The notes: generated from the letters alone by a model not told the origin. DNA of 32,778 nt from an uncultured Methylococcaceae bacterium (GCA_903866825.1 CAIPPE010000165.1:1-32778), one strand, 5' to 3'. Numbered from the stretch's first letter, positions 13,845 through 23,024 are shown. Made by a program: numbers and translations.

Positions 13845-13976
13845 ATGTTTGAATCAATTATCGTTTATCTAATTCTTGGCTTTATTATTGGTTTCCCCCA
13901 AGCAACTATCGTTTTTGGTGTTCTATTTGCTTGGTTTTTCATATCTATTTACATAAATCGTAATAAAACTATTTAG
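13845..13976 (+). CDS. Orphan 43-residue membrane protein with its own promoter
   Basis: In the 153-base gap between two leftward late genes, a rightward frame encodes 43 residues. It contains two hydrophobic segments separated by a short turn (SIIVYLILGFIIG, then TIVFGVLFAWFFISIYI) and a basic end (NRNKTI). A perfect promoter precedes it by eight bases. The end overlaps the last eight bases of the leftward neighbour. Independent promoter, opposite direction and small membrane product are features of phage moron genes, of small exclusion or toxin proteins, or of antiholins. No family match is recognised. No terminator is visible, so its transcript may run antisense into the 592-residue protein gene. 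Reality fairly likely; function unknown. Confidence 0.6.
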   Translation: MFESIIVYLILGFIIGFPQATIVFGVLFAWFFISIYINRNKTI

Positions 13977-15747
13977 TCTTAGCTTTATTTTCTAACTGTC
14001 TCAAAACCTTACCTTCTGGGTTAGAAAATCTATCTTGTATAAACTTCAACCAAGTACCAGGCTTTGTGATATCTAACGCGCCAACACTTTTTGCGTTCTT
14101 CAATGTTTGATCTAACAATGAAGCGACACGCGGATCATGCGCTACTTCCATAGCAAATTTTGCCATATTTAGATGATCAAATATTGGAACACCTGTTGCA
14201 TTTTGTACTCGCTCCAATAGATTTCGAGTAGATGATACCGGAGAGAAAGCCTGTTTTGCCACAGAGGCTGCATTTTTATAATTATCTCCAACTTTATTAT
14301 TTAACTCATCATACATTTCTTTAAGTGGCCCATAAGTTGCTTTAGCTTTAGCAAATGCCTCACCACCAGTAGTTTTAGCTGCATCATTTAATTGATGAAC
14401 GAACTGAGATACCACACTCTGTGTGGGAGTGCTTATTGGTTTTGGTCCGATTCCTTTAGCGGCTTCAAGTTTATTTTGAAGGTTACTAATTTCATCTTGA
14501 ACTTCACTAAGAGAGTTTTTACCGTCTTTAATTCTATTTAATGTGTTGTAAGCTGCATCTACTAGATTTCTATCAGTAGCAGTTTGAATTCTTGAAGTTC
14601 TACCAGGAGCATCATAGATATTACCTGATACAGGTTCCTCATTAGTTGCGCTAATACCCTTTGTATTTTGATCAAGACCTTTTATAAAGTCCATTGATTC
14701 TTTTAGTGAACTAAATTTAGAAGGAGAAAGACTATCACCATGGATAGAACCAAGCCTTTCTTGCATTAAATTATTTAAGGTAGATTCAGCGGCAGTATGG
14801 TCCACAGATAATGCGCCGTTCTTGGCTAGTTCGTCATTCATCGCTTTACCAGCAACATCAAGAAGCCCGGGTGTACCTGTAGGATTTTTTAAAGCAGTAA
14901 GAGCCGCTTTAATCTGTGTAATTCCAGCAGTTTCATAAGGAGTAGCAGAATTAGTTTTAGTCGCTGTTCTTGCTTGATCTAAATAAGTTTTAAGGGTATT
15001 AGCTAAATTTTTTGCTTCAGCTGGTGTTGCAGTTTCAATCATATTCTGAATACGAGCGTCTAGTGGAGTAGCCATATCTGAAAGCTTATTAACAACAGGC
15101 GCAGCAACATCAACGGCTTTATCAACAATAGCTCCGGGCACAGCCTTTACTGTGTTTACGGCACTTTTAGCAGCGCCAACAGTAGTATCTACAGCTCCCT
15201 TAGCAGCATCAGTTATTTCTGGTGCTTCTTTACCACCAGCTAAGGTCGCGCCAATAGTCAAAAGGTTTGGTAGGTCCTCTGTAATACCTGGATATTTCAT
15301 AACCATTTGCTGAATCAATGGGTGACTAGCAATAGAGTTAGCAATAGGATCAATAATAGTTTTGTTTAAAAAATCTCCAACATTTCCACCAGTTCCAGCC
15401 ACAGGTGAATCGGCTAAGTATTTTTGTCCAGCTGAAAGGGGAGCCAATATAGTATTTATGCCACCAGCGGCTTCTTGTCCGGCTCCACTAATTAAATTAT
15501 ATGCTCCTGAACTCAGACTTTTGCTATTTGCTCCGTTCTGAGTTTGAGTAAAACCAGACTTAATCTGGTTAATACCATTCATAAAAGAATTTTTTAAATT
15601 ATCCCAATATGATGGAGTTGCAGGAGCCGCAGTTGTATCAGGCGCAGTAAAAGTATCTAGCGATGGTTGCGCTGGTGTATTAGTTGGTGGAACCAATGTT
15701 GGAGCTTGGCTTGAAACAAAAGATGATAGAGGTGGTAATGTTGCCAT
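13969..15747 (-). CDS. Putative internal/ejection virion protein (592 aa)
   Basis: The protein has a proline-, threonine- and alanine-rich start, then a small-residue-rich zone with membrane-like or amphipathic patches (LIQQMVMKYPGITEDLPNLLTIGATLAGG). A long helical region follows (about 230-500, with NEISNLQNKLEAAKG-like coils) and the protein ends in a basic tail (KVLRQLENKAKTK). Large alanine-rich helical proteins in tandem near the tail genes of short-tailed phages are usually internal proteins ejected into the host. It starts one base... after the 552-residue protein's region ends, so they are probably partners. No enzymatic domain is visible. Assignment is by composition and position. 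Confidence 0.5.
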   Translation of the reverse strand: MATLPPLSSFVSSQAPTLVPPTNTPAQPSLDTFTAPDTTAAPATPSYWDNLKNSFMNGINQIKSGFTQTQNGANSKSLSSGAYNLISGAGQEAAGGINTILAPLSAGQKYLADSPVAGTGGNVGDFLNKTIIDPIANSIASHPLIQQMVMKYPGITEDLPNLLTIGATLAGGKEAPEITDAAKGAVDTTVGAAKSAVNTVKAVPGAIVDKAVDVAAPVVNKLSDMATPLDARIQNMIETATPAEAKNLANTLKTYLDQARTATKTNSATPYETAGITQIKAALTALKNPTGTPGLLDVAGKAMNDELAKNGALSVDHTAAESTLNNLMQERLGSIHGDSLSPSKFSSLKESMDFIKGLDQNTKGISATNEEPVSGNIYDAPGRTSRIQTATDRNLVDAAYNTLNRIKDGKNSLSEVQDEISNLQNKLEAAKGIGPKPISTPTQSVVSQFVHQLNDAAKTTGGEAFAKAKATYGPLKEMYDELNNKVGDNYKNAASVAKQAFSPVSSTRNLLERVQNATGVPIFDHLNMAKFAMEVAHDPRVASLLDQTLKNAKSVGALDITKPGTWLKFIQDRFSNPEGKVLRQLENKAKTK

Positions 15748-15748
15748 A

Positions 15749-17407
15749 TTAATTACTATTTAGCCAAGCTTGTATCTTGGCATCTGAATATCCAGCTTTT
15801 TTAGCAGCGTTATAATCGAAAGCTTTTCCACTTTTCGTTGTGTTCATATTTGAGGCATTTGCGACTGAAGCAGCATAATTCGTAACATAATCATCTGCAC
15901 TCGTTACCCCTCTATTTTTCAAAGTCGTCACTGTAGCATTACGCACAGAATTGTAATTAGTTAGTTGAGAATTATACATTTGAGAAGCAAGTTTTTTAAT
16001 AGAAGTGACAGCGTCAGGAGATAATGTGCCTGTTGCAGCAAATGTCTTTTCAAATCCTACTAATTTATTGTAAATCCCACTTTGTAGAGAGGTTGGATCA
16101 ACAGCATTCAAAGCACCTCGAAGTGATGAAGAATTAGGACTAATCATGTGAGCAATCGAGGTCAACAACATTGTCTGTTGAGTTGGATCAGTTGTGCCAT
16201 TTGGAATACTAGCAATATTTTGATATTCACTTGCTGTTTCTTGAAATCCTTGAACTTGTTTATTTGAAGCAAGTTGAGAGTTTGCATCATTAACAATCGT
16301 GTTTTGTTGAGGTGTAAGCTGACCAGCTGTCAAAGCCATGTCTTGTCTAGTCTTAGCAGCACTGGCATTAGCTTCAGCAATTTGAGCTTGCTTAAGCTGA
16401 ACGTCAAGAGGATTTTGTTTTATGTTAGCAGCAGCAGCAGATAGACTTGCATCGTCTGTTGAAGTTGCAATCGCAGAAGCAGTTTTAAAGTCACCTTGAG
16501 CAATAGCTGCTTGAGCATAAGTTTGTTTTGATTGCTGAAAATCAGCATCTTTCTTAGCAGCAGCAGCAATTTCATCTTGCTTATCTTGTAGAGCTTGAGT
16601 TTGATCAGCATTAGCAAATTGCATAGCCTGATTAATTTGATCAGTCTGATATTTATAAGTTGCTGCATTATCATCAGCAGTAAGTTTCATTAATGTATTG
16701 ATGTTGTCTGTAGCAGTTGTAAGATTTCCTTGTGCGGCATTTAATTGAGCAGTTAAAGGCAAAGTTTTAATTGCTGCCTCTCGATCAAGTTCGGCCTGTT
16801 GACCACCAATAATAGCTAAAGGCACACCAGTTTGATTTCCATTAAGTGAAAGTTTAGCTGCATCAGTTTGAGCTTTGATAGTATTTATCGAAGCCGTAAG
16901 ATCATTAACAGCTTTTTGTTTTCCAGCAATATCATTCTGAGTTTGTAAATTATTATATGTAGTAACTTCACTTGTTGGAGCAGTTGGAGTAGTAATACCT
17001 AGACCAGAAAGATAACCTTGGAATCTCTGGCTTAAAGTTTGAGCTGGTGGAGTTGTGGGTGTTGGAGTTATAACTGTGCCGTTAGAACCAGTACCAGTAG
17101 AACCAGTCCCGGTATTTGTACCTGTACCAGTTGGAGTAACAGTATTTGTTCCAGTAGGTGTTGTCGCCCCTGTGATGGCACCAGTTGTAGCGGCACTATA
17201 ATTAGGTGCTGTTGGTGGTGTCGGTAAAATAATGGCTGGTGTTGGTTTTAGACTTGAAGAATTAATCGAACCTGTAGCAGACGGTACCGCGACGATCTGA
17301 CTTGCATTAGTAACTTTTCCTAAGTCTACAGAATCGCCTTGACTTAAGGCATTATTAGTTGCGGTAGCGATTGCCTGACTGTTTGCGTTTGCTGTAGCTT
17401 GATCCAT
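15749..17407 (-). CDS. Putative internal/ejection virion protein (552 aa)
   Basis: The N-terminal 130 residues are low-complexity threonine, glycine and proline (for example TPTGTGTNTGTG and TPTTPPAQ). From about 160 to 370 there is a long alanine- and glutamine-rich coiled-coil region, and the C-terminal 150 residues are a helical domain ending in DAKIQAWLNSN, which resembles a small C-terminal anchor seen in phage proteins. It lies beside the 592-residue protein with one base between them. An extended -10 promoter at 17425-17433 lies just upstream. It resembles ejection or needle-like proteins of podoviruses, but this is inferred from composition and context. Confidence 0.5.
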   Translation of the reverse strand: MDQATANANSQAIATATNNALSQGDSVDLGKVTNASQIVAVPSATGSINSSSLKPTPAIILPTPPTAPNYSAATTGAITGATTPTGTNTVTPTGTGTNTGTGSTGTGSNGTVITPTPTTPPAQTLSQRFQGYLSGLGITTPTAPTSEVTTYNNLQTQNDIAGKQKAVNDLTASINTIKAQTDAAKLSLNGNQTGVPLAIIGGQQAELDREAAIKTLPLTAQLNAAQGNLTTATDNINTLMKLTADDNAATYKYQTDQINQAMQFANADQTQALQDKQDEIAAAAKKDADFQQSKQTYAQAAIAQGDFKTASAIATSTDDASLSAAAANIKQNPLDVQLKQAQIAEANASAAKTRQDMALTAGQLTPQQNTIVNDANSQLASNKQVQGFQETASEYQNIASIPNGTTDPTQQTMLLTSIAHMISPNSSSLRGALNAVDPTSLQSGIYNKLVGFEKTFAATGTLSPDAVTSIKKLASQMYNSQLTNYNSVRNATVTTLKNRGVTSADDYVTNYAASVANASNMNTTKSGKAFDYNAAKKAGYSDAKIQAWLNSN

Positions 17408-17424
17408 GTTGTTTTATTGTTGTT

Positions 17425-17433
17425 ATTATACCA
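17425..17433 (-). promoter_or_regulatory. Extended -10 promoter for the ejection-protein genes
   Basis: ATGGTATAAT on the minus strand contains the extended -10 TGGTATAAT. It lies 18 bases before the start of the 552-residue protein gene, inside the gap after the 74-residue gene. No good -35 is seen. With a start site near 17418 the leader would be about ten bases. Confidence 0.5.
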
Positions 17434-17439
17434 TTAATT

Positions 17440-17664
17440 CTAAAAATACGGAATGTACTTAGTCACACCATTTATGACAATTGCGATTCTTCCAGTTGAT
17501 GCGCCTGACGCAATTGAAGTGTTATCAGTAGGGTACATATTTGGTCGTCGAAACATCACTGGAACGTTAAAAACTTCTCGATTTGAGAAACTATTTTTTG
17601 TAATAAGGTTCTTTAAAGCTTGGACCTCATCTCGAAGCTGTTGAATTTCGTTTTTATCCTCCAT
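17440..17664 (-). CDS. Small virion-associated protein with coiled-coil start
   Basis: The 74-residue product begins with a charged coiled coil (MEDKNEIQQLRDEVQALKNL) and then has a beta-rich half with GRIAIVINGVTKYIPYF at its end. That last pattern is common in short phage tail proteins. The start overlaps the end of the 513-residue gene by 11 bases, so the two are translationally coupled. It may be a small trimeric adaptor or plug. Function not known. Confidence 0.55.
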   Translation of the reverse strand: MEDKNEIQQLRDEVQALKNLITKNSFSNREVFNVPVMFRRPNMYPTDNTSIASGASTGRIAIVINGVTKYIPYF

Positions 17665-19195
17665 ATACGTCGGTTGTTACTTCTGCCTTGCCCTTATAGC
17701 CCAATAATACGGCACCTCCGGCAGAAACTATCCTAAATGTTATCTCATTTAAGTCAGGGAAATTACTGCCATCAGGTTCATTAATTCTGGCAATATGTGA
17801 ACACTCACCAATATTAGAGTGAACATACATAGTGGTCCAGGCTGTTTGCCCCTGGATTCGGTAATACACAGAGATTGATTGACCCGCTAAAAGTGGTTCG
17901 CAGTAAGTAGCAAAGGCTATAAGCTTTTTGGACACAGAAATGTCGCCACCATTGTAAGTAATGGTTTCAATTTTTGCTGTTGAGTAAGCAGTCGGCAAGC
18001 TTGTGAAAACAGAAGTATGAGTTGAATCAGTATAAGAGGAATAAATAACGTATTTCCCGACATATAAACAGCCCCAGATTTCGCCAGTCTCATTTCCATT
18101 GATCGCATCAACTGTGAACGAAAGAGGTGACGAAGAATCTCGTCTACCAAATTTTACAATTCCATACTTATAGGCATGATTGCTTCCTGTATCAAAAGTA
18201 AACTGACAAGGAAAGTAAGCAATATTGTTTTGAACTCTTATATTTAGATTATAAGTTTGTGAGCTTGTTTGGAAAATTGCACCTATACTATCCTGGCCTT
18301 TTATTGTAACTAATGGGCGGATTGATCCAGTATAGTGTTGAAAGATTAATGACTTACTTGCAAAACTTGTAGCTGTTGGAAGATCAACACTTTCAGAAAC
18401 AACCAAAATGCCACCTTCAAGATTTGCTACGCCTTTTACTTTTCCCACCCCACAGTCTATCTGGTCTGTGATATCCACAGATGAGTAGTCCCAAAGAAAT
18501 GAAACACTATTCTTATTTATATCATTTGAGTAACAGCCAAGTGTTAAATAGTTTGCATACTGACAAAGGGAAGAAAGGGTGTATTGAATTGGAACCAAGC
18601 CCATAGCTTGTAAGCTTCCAGCTGTAGTTAATTTCATCAATTGAGGTGTGCCGCTATTATCTATAATTCCAAAATAGATATTGGCATCTTTGCCCATTGT
18701 TAAAGGAGCCGTAATCGCCTGAGCAGTATTTTGTCCGCTTGCAGCATTTGGGAAAGTTGCAAAGGTAAGAGTAAAGCTTCCCGTTCCACCACCAGTGTTA
18801 TGAAATTTAGCTACTTTATTATTATTATAAATCCAGTAAACATCATTACCCACAGTTAAGACGCCAGCTTCAGTATTAGCATTTGAGAAGTTTCCAGGAA
18901 AAACAGAAGCAGACCAAGTTTGAGAAGTGCTAAATGGAGTAGCCAGATACATCAACTGTGTAGCTCCAAGTCCCCAAATTGCTGAATCATAATTATCATA
19001 AGCAAAAGCACTTAAGTTATATGAGTTGGCATAATTACCTCCATCTTTTACGATAGAGTAGTTTGGAGCAAGCCTATTCATGTCAGAACGATTATCAAAA
19101 TTCTCCATATAGGCAAAGATATTTTGGTTCTTCAAACTTCTCCTTATATCAGGCGTCATACCTCCGTCAAATTGTAGTGAAAAGAATTTTTCCAT
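17654..19195 (-). CDS. Putative tail hub/nozzle beta-propeller-like protein
   Basis: The 513-residue protein begins MEKFFSLQFDGGMTPDIRR, and its body is repeated beta blades (for example DSAIWGLGATQLMYLA, GNDVYWIYNNNKVAKF, DANIYFGIIDNSGTPQLMKL, NYLTLGCYSND). The repetition of aromatic and glycine pairs about every 45-60 residues suggests a beta propeller, as in gp10-like tail stabilisation or nozzle proteins of short-tailed phages. It ends in an immunoglobulin-like segment (QSISVYYRIQGQTAWTTMYV). It lies between the fibre-like and ejection-like genes. I am fairly sure of the beta-rich fold, less so of the exact tail part. Confidence 0.55.
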   Translation of the reverse strand: MEKFFSLQFDGGMTPDIRRSLKNQNIFAYMENFDNRSDMNRLAPNYSIVKDGGNYANSYNLSAFAYDNYDSAIWGLGATQLMYLATPFSTSQTWSASVFPGNFSNANTEAGVLTVGNDVYWIYNNNKVAKFHNTGGGTGSFTLTFATFPNAASGQNTAQAITAPLTMGKDANIYFGIIDNSGTPQLMKLTTAGSLQAMGLVPIQYTLSSLCQYANYLTLGCYSNDINKNSVSFLWDYSSVDITDQIDCGVGKVKGVANLEGGILVVSESVDLPTATSFASKSLIFQHYTGSIRPLVTIKGQDSIGAIFQTSSQTYNLNIRVQNNIAYFPCQFTFDTGSNHAYKYGIVKFGRRDSSSPLSFTVDAINGNETGEIWGCLYVGKYVIYSSYTDSTHTSVFTSLPTAYSTAKIETITYNGGDISVSKKLIAFATYCEPLLAGQSISVYYRIQGQTAWTTMYVHSNIGECSHIARINEPDGSNFPDLNEITFRIVSAGGAVLLGYKGKAEVTTDVYGG

Positions 19196-19202
19196 AATAT
19201 TT

Positions 19203-19865
19203 TTATATTCCTACTCCTAATAATGTTCTGTACGCTGGATGTGTTGCTGGCACTAATGGATAAGCTAATCCTGCTCCACCATTGTAAAGTTGTGAAACTT
19301 CCGTTGCTGTTAAAGCCCTAGTCCATACAGCACATTCATCAATTAATCCTGAGTACCAACTTGCCCCAGCATTTGCTCCGAAATACCATTGAGTTCCACA
19401 GGTTAGTGCGTTAATCGTGCCTGTGTATGCAACATTGTTTACATATAAAGCAGAAGATGCGCCGTTAAATACGGCGACGATGTGGTACCAGTTACTTGCA
19501 GAAACGGTAGTCGAAGACGTGATGCTGTCACCACCAGAACCATTGTAAGTGCCAACTTGAACATGGCTACCTACGTCAAGGTTTATATCGTAGTTTTGGT
19601 TATTACCAGCATTACGAAATGCCATAATGTAAGTTCCCCCTATAGGTTTAATCCAGGCTTGTAATGAAAATGGTTGACTTAATGAACTTCCACCAGTTCC
19701 AGAGAATTGAGCAGATGTACCATTAAATGATGCACCATTATTTATTTTTCCAGCAACATAAGTAACATTAGAGTTTGTTAAAGTCACACCACCAATAAGG
19801 TCGCTAGCATTGCCAGAACTTTCATCAAACTTCCAATAGTTTATTAAGTTAGTAGTTAAAGACAT
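19203..19865 (-). CDS. LamG/concanavalin-like carbohydrate-binding virion protein
   Basis: The 220-residue protein shows the LamG/Laminin_G_3 pattern: INYWKFDESSGNASDLIGG (8-26, an acidic loop near a calcium site), NNGASFNGTSAQFSG, FSLQAWIKP, SNWYHIVAVFNGASSALYVNN and GLIDECAVWTRALTATEV. This jellyroll binds sugars or surface ligands. In the late block between tail genes it is likely a tail or capsid-attached adhesin. A short C-terminal extension (PAYRTLLGVGI) may join it to the virion. The gene lies seven bases after the end... of its neighbour's start region and is tightly packed. Domain call is strong, ligand unknown. Confidence 0.8.
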   Translation of the reverse strand: MSLTTNLINYWKFDESSGNASDLIGGVTLTNSNVTYVAGKINNGASFNGTSAQFSGTGGSSLSQPFSLQAWIKPIGGTYIMAFRNAGNNQNYDINLDVGSHVQVGTYNGSGGDSITSSTTVSASNWYHIVAVFNGASSALYVNNVAYTGTINALTCGTQWYFGANAGASWYSGLIDECAVWTRALTATEVSQLYNGGAGLAYPLVPATHPAYRTLLGVGI

Positions 19866-19867
19866 AT

Positions 19868-20584
19868 TTATGCACCTGTAAATCCACTCGCTGACACAAT
19901 CACATTTGCACCCGTTGTAACATCAGCGCAGTAAAGTGCGGTGGCAAGTGTTGGTTGTTTTAGTGGGATTGGGAAACTAATTGAAAAACCGCCTCCAAGT
20001 GGAGCTGCGTAACCTTCATAAATTGTCGTACCTCCATTTCCATCTTGAATAGAAACAAATGTTCCGACAGTGGCATGAGAGTTTGTTACAAGCAATTGAG
20101 TAATGTAATTTCGTAGACCTGTTGTCGGTGCGGCAAGAAGTGAAGTCGAGGTTGTGCCTGTCATAGCAGCAGTCACACCTGAAACGTAACTTGCTGGTGC
20201 AGCAAATGGAGTAACACCTGCAAATCCTATTGGGCCAGCTGATCGGGGGCGATCATAACTTGTGCCATTATACAAACGATTAACTACAGACAAGATACCG
20301 GCAACAACCCCATCACCCCAAGCCGTATCGTCCTTGATGTTGTTTTTTGTTCCTGAGCCAGTTGATCCAGCCACAGAAACGCTGTCAGTTGTTCCTGGTG
20401 TATCTTGACTAATAATTGACTTATCAACCATCGGATTCGCTACTGTGCCTTTTTCAACACCAGCAGAATCAGAAGGAACGGCACGTTGAAGTTCTACAAG
20501 ATTTCCACTTTCTGTAATCTCATATGTTCCTATATTTTTCCCTAATCCTTCCGTTGTTGATATTTTTGATGTTGTTCCTGTCAT
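19868..20584 (-). CDS. Virion structural protein with C-terminal beta-sandwich
   Basis: The 238-residue protein has a polar N-terminal half with GEKG-like and serine-rich stretches, and a C-terminal beta domain (RNYITQLLVTNSHATVGTF, SIQDGNGGTTIYEGYAAP, NVIVSASGFTGA). This domain type recurs in many phage structural proteins that decorate tails or capsids. It follows the LamG gene's upstream side with two bases between genes, in a run of virion genes. No enzyme motif. The exact place in the particle is unknown. Confidence 0.5.
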   Translation of the reverse strand: MTGTTSKISTTEGLGKNIGTYEITESGNLVELQRAVPSDSAGVEKGTVANPMVDKSIISQDTPGTTDSVSVAGSTGSGTKNNIKDDTAWGDGVVAGILSVVNRLYNGTSYDRPRSAGPIGFAGVTPFAAPASYVSGVTAAMTGTTSTSLLAAPTTGLRNYITQLLVTNSHATVGTFVSIQDGNGGTTIYEGYAAPLGGGFSISFPIPLKQPTLATALYCADVTTGANVIVSASGFTGA

Positions 20585-20585
20585 G

Positions 20586-21659
20586 TTATTCTTTAATTAA
20601 ATTAGTTACGTTTGATAAATTTTTAGGACCACTACTGTAAACTATTTGCGGTCCACTTGAGAGTATCTCACCACCTGAATAGTTTGAAGTTCCAAATCCC
20701 ATATACTGTCCTGCTACTGCTAAAACATTTTTTACAGTCTTTTGTAAATTAGTCACAGTTGAGATAATCTTTGGAGAATTAGTAGGCTGTTCATGTTTAA
20801 ATCCTGAAGCAGTTGCAAATCGTCCAGCGCCATTTGTGACATTCTCAGTAATGGTGGCAGTAAATAATTTCCCGGCAGTAATAGTTCGTCCAGCACCCCT
20901 TGTTACGTAATCTGAGATTGTTCTACCATAACTCATTAATCTCGCTACAGTTTCAAAGCGAGATGCCCCGTTCTTTACATTGTCAGTAATTGTGGCTGTA
21001 AAAGTTTGAAGGTTTGCAGAAAGAACAAAAGCGTCCATCGTCCAATATGCTGTGTAGCCAGTCCAACTTGGAGCTTCTATTCCAGGTGTTACAAATTCTT
21101 GATACATAACTCCACCAACATTTGTTGCGTGAGCTAATGTATATCCTGATCCTGGTGTTGATCCAATACCCATGTTAGAAGAAATAACAATATCGTAAGG
21201 ACTAAGAGTTGTGATTGAGGCTGAAGGATTCGTTGTTGGTACATTATAAGCTCCGTTATAGCCGAGGTTCCCGGTATAACCAAGCATACTATTCCAAGTC
21301 ATAGCTACAATGTTTGCGCTTGATGGTCCTCCAAAACCTGCTGGATCATAGTAAGTTATTTGGAATTGGTTTGTGCCACTTGGAGGATTTGGCATACAAA
21401 ACCATGAGATACATTCAGGTGCAGAATTACCACCTCGAAGGTTATCAATATTGGTTAGTGGAATTCCATTATAAGTTGCACCTTGAAGTTGTGGAGCGGA
21501 ACTTAAGGCTGAAATAGTTGATACTCCAAAAATAGCATAACCATTTGTCAAAGAAGATAGGGTAAAATTACAATTAACATAGTAATGATAATTTACGCCT
21601 GTCCCACCTCCACCAGGAGAAGTATTTATTAAATTATCTACTAATGTTGCTCTACCCAT
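20586..21659 (-). CDS. Virion protein with internal repeats, tail-fibre-like
   Basis: The 357-residue protein starts with an aromatic beta region (YHYYVNCNFTLSSLTNGYAIFG and similar; about 20-215) that resembles a carbohydrate-binding or Ig-like domain. It then has internal repeats: FTATITDNVKNGASRF, ISDYVTRGAGRTITAG and FTATITENVTNGAGRF (about 218-285), spaced by about 35 residues. The C-terminal 60 residues are serine- and glycine-rich. Such shaft repeats are typical of small phage fibres. It neighbours the 179-residue tail protein by four bases. Specific function unknown. Confidence 0.45.
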   Translation of the reverse strand: MGRATLVDNLINTSPGGGGTGVNYHYYVNCNFTLSSLTNGYAIFGVSTISALSSAPQLQGATYNGIPLTNIDNLRGGNSAPECISWFCMPNPPSGTNQFQITYYDPAGFGGPSSANIVAMTWNSMLGYTGNLGYNGAYNVPTTNPSASITTLSPYDIVISSNMGIGSTPGSGYTLAHATNVGGVMYQEFVTPGIEAPSWTGYTAYWTMDAFVLSANLQTFTATITDNVKNGASRFETVARLMSYGRTISDYVTRGAGRTITAGKLFTATITENVTNGAGRFATASGFKHEQPTNSPKIISTVTNLQKTVKNVLAVAGQYMGFGTSNYSGGEILSSGPQIVYSSGPKNLSNVTNLIKE

Positions 21660-21663
21660 TTTT

Positions 21664-22203
21664 TTAAAGATTAATTGTCCAAGTCAATGCAAATGTGTCT
21701 CCGGTATTCATAACTGGGGGTGCCCCTACATTTGATTCGTACTGAAGATTGCCCCCAGAAATAGCATCAAATAGTCCTACAGAGTTTACTGTGACTGGAC
21801 CAGAACCAGTTAAAACAAAACTATAAGTAATTGAATATGAAGCAACACCATCTAAAGTAGTAGGAGCTGTATACGAACCCACTGTTCCTAGAACGCGAGC
21901 TAGTCCAGCCACAGATGTTTCGCCAGTTAATGTTGTATCGGTCTTAGCTGGTGTCAGAGTAGTTGTTGAAAGTGCGAGATAAAGAGGTGGTAGTGGAGAT
22001 GTAATACCACTTTGAGATGCTCCTGTCATTAACGAAGCAAGGGCAGCAGCACCTTTGTCTGTTCTTGCATTATAGACAGTGGATTTTTGTCCTGAAGTTT
22101 CGCCAGCCTTAATATGCTCAACAGTAACCTGATTGAACCCTGATAATCCTAACCCCATTCCTACTCGCGCTCCAACCGTTGTGTGTAATAATTTTTTAAT
22201 CAT
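21664..22203 (-). CDS. Tail-associated beta protein
   Basis: The 179-residue protein starts basic (MIKKLLHTTVGARVG), then has a helical stretch NARTDKGAAALASLMTG and a beta-rich body that contains PPLYLALSTTTLTPAKTDTTL and ends FALTWTINL. The LALSTTT...T.L pattern, a hairpin followed by strands, is often seen in phage tail and fibre proteins. It is followed by the repeat-containing protein and preceded by the adaptor gene. Assigned as structural by context and pattern only. Confidence 0.5.
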   Translation of the reverse strand: MIKKLLHTTVGARVGMGLGLSGFNQVTVEHIKAGETSGQKSTVYNARTDKGAAALASLMTGASQSGITSPLPPLYLALSTTTLTPAKTDTTLTGETSVAGLARVLGTVGSYTAPTTLDGVASYSITYSFVLTGSGPVTVNSVGLFDAISGGNLQYESNVGAPPVMNTGDTFALTWTINL

Positions 22204-22208
22204 ATTTT

Positions 22209-22961
22209 TTAATAAAATGCTACTTGTCTACCTTGTAATTGAGGTCGTTCATCTTTTGCGCGTCCACCATAATAAGCATCAATCTGTGCTTCCATTGTTG
22301 TTACCTCATACAGTAATCCTGTAAAAGCACCATTTCGTAGACGTCCCCCGGCTTGAGGTAAGCCTTTTGAAGCGGCATAAGTGTAGGCCGCTTTGATCAC
22401 AAGATAGCGATGAAAAAGACCGACAAATCCCGGCATTTTAGTTGTGTCTGTAACAGTAAAGTATTGAGATTCTCGATTGATGAAAATCTTAATACCTTTT
22501 GGCATATCATAATTTGGAATCAAGTCTAAAAAGATACTATTTCCAGTTTTATCATAACAAACTGGAATACCCGCAACATTTCTTTCATCAATTAAACTTG
22601 TTGGTCCATCTGATTGTTGATCAACTGGATCAAGTTCATGGTAAATATTATCAGGCCATTTTGCCATTACTTTGTAAAAGTCCAAAATAACATTTCCAGT
22701 ACCATCTTTGATGAATGAATACTGTCTTTGACCATTCACAATGTCTAGATAGATTACTGGCTCGTCTGTCTGGTTATTATCGTCATACTGCCAATTCCCA
22801 GAAGCTTTAAGAGCAATAGCGGTAACATCATCAATCGCGCTATTTATATCAGCAACTTTATCAGCTATTGGATAAGTTGAAGCGTTCGTTCCAAGTCGCT
22901 TGTCAATAAGTTCGACAATCCCAGCCCTTGAAGTTGATCCTGTTGAAAATTGTAATGACAT
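22209..22961 (-). CDS. Putative head-to-tail adaptor protein
   Basis: The 250-residue protein has an N-terminal helix pair (RAGIVELIDKRLGTN and KVADINSAIDDVTAIALKAS), then a beta region DEPVIYLDIVNGQRQYSF, and a long helical end (FHRYLVIKAAYTYAASKG and LYEVTTMEAQIDAYYGGRA). That layout resembles adaptor (gp4-like) proteins that attach below the portal in short-tailed phages. It is the first gene after the coat protein, as adaptors usually are. The match is by layout rather than residues, so alternatives such as another connector or tail-completion protein remain. Confidence 0.5.
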   Translation of the reverse strand: MSLQFSTGSTSRAGIVELIDKRLGTNASTYPIADKVADINSAIDDVTAIALKASGNWQYDDNNQTDEPVIYLDIVNGQRQYSFIKDGTGNVILDFYKVMAKWPDNIYHELDPVDQQSDGPTSLIDERNVAGIPVCYDKTGNSIFLDLIPNYDMPKGIKIFINRESQYFTVTDTTKMPGFVGLFHRYLVIKAAYTYAASKGLPQAGGRLRNGAFTGLLYEVTTMEAQIDAYYGGRAKDERPQLQGRQVAFY

Positions 22962-23024
22962 TTTTTGTTTTCTTATCCCAGCCTCCCTTTAAGGAGAGAG
23001 ACTGAAGAAGCAAACAAACCAAAT

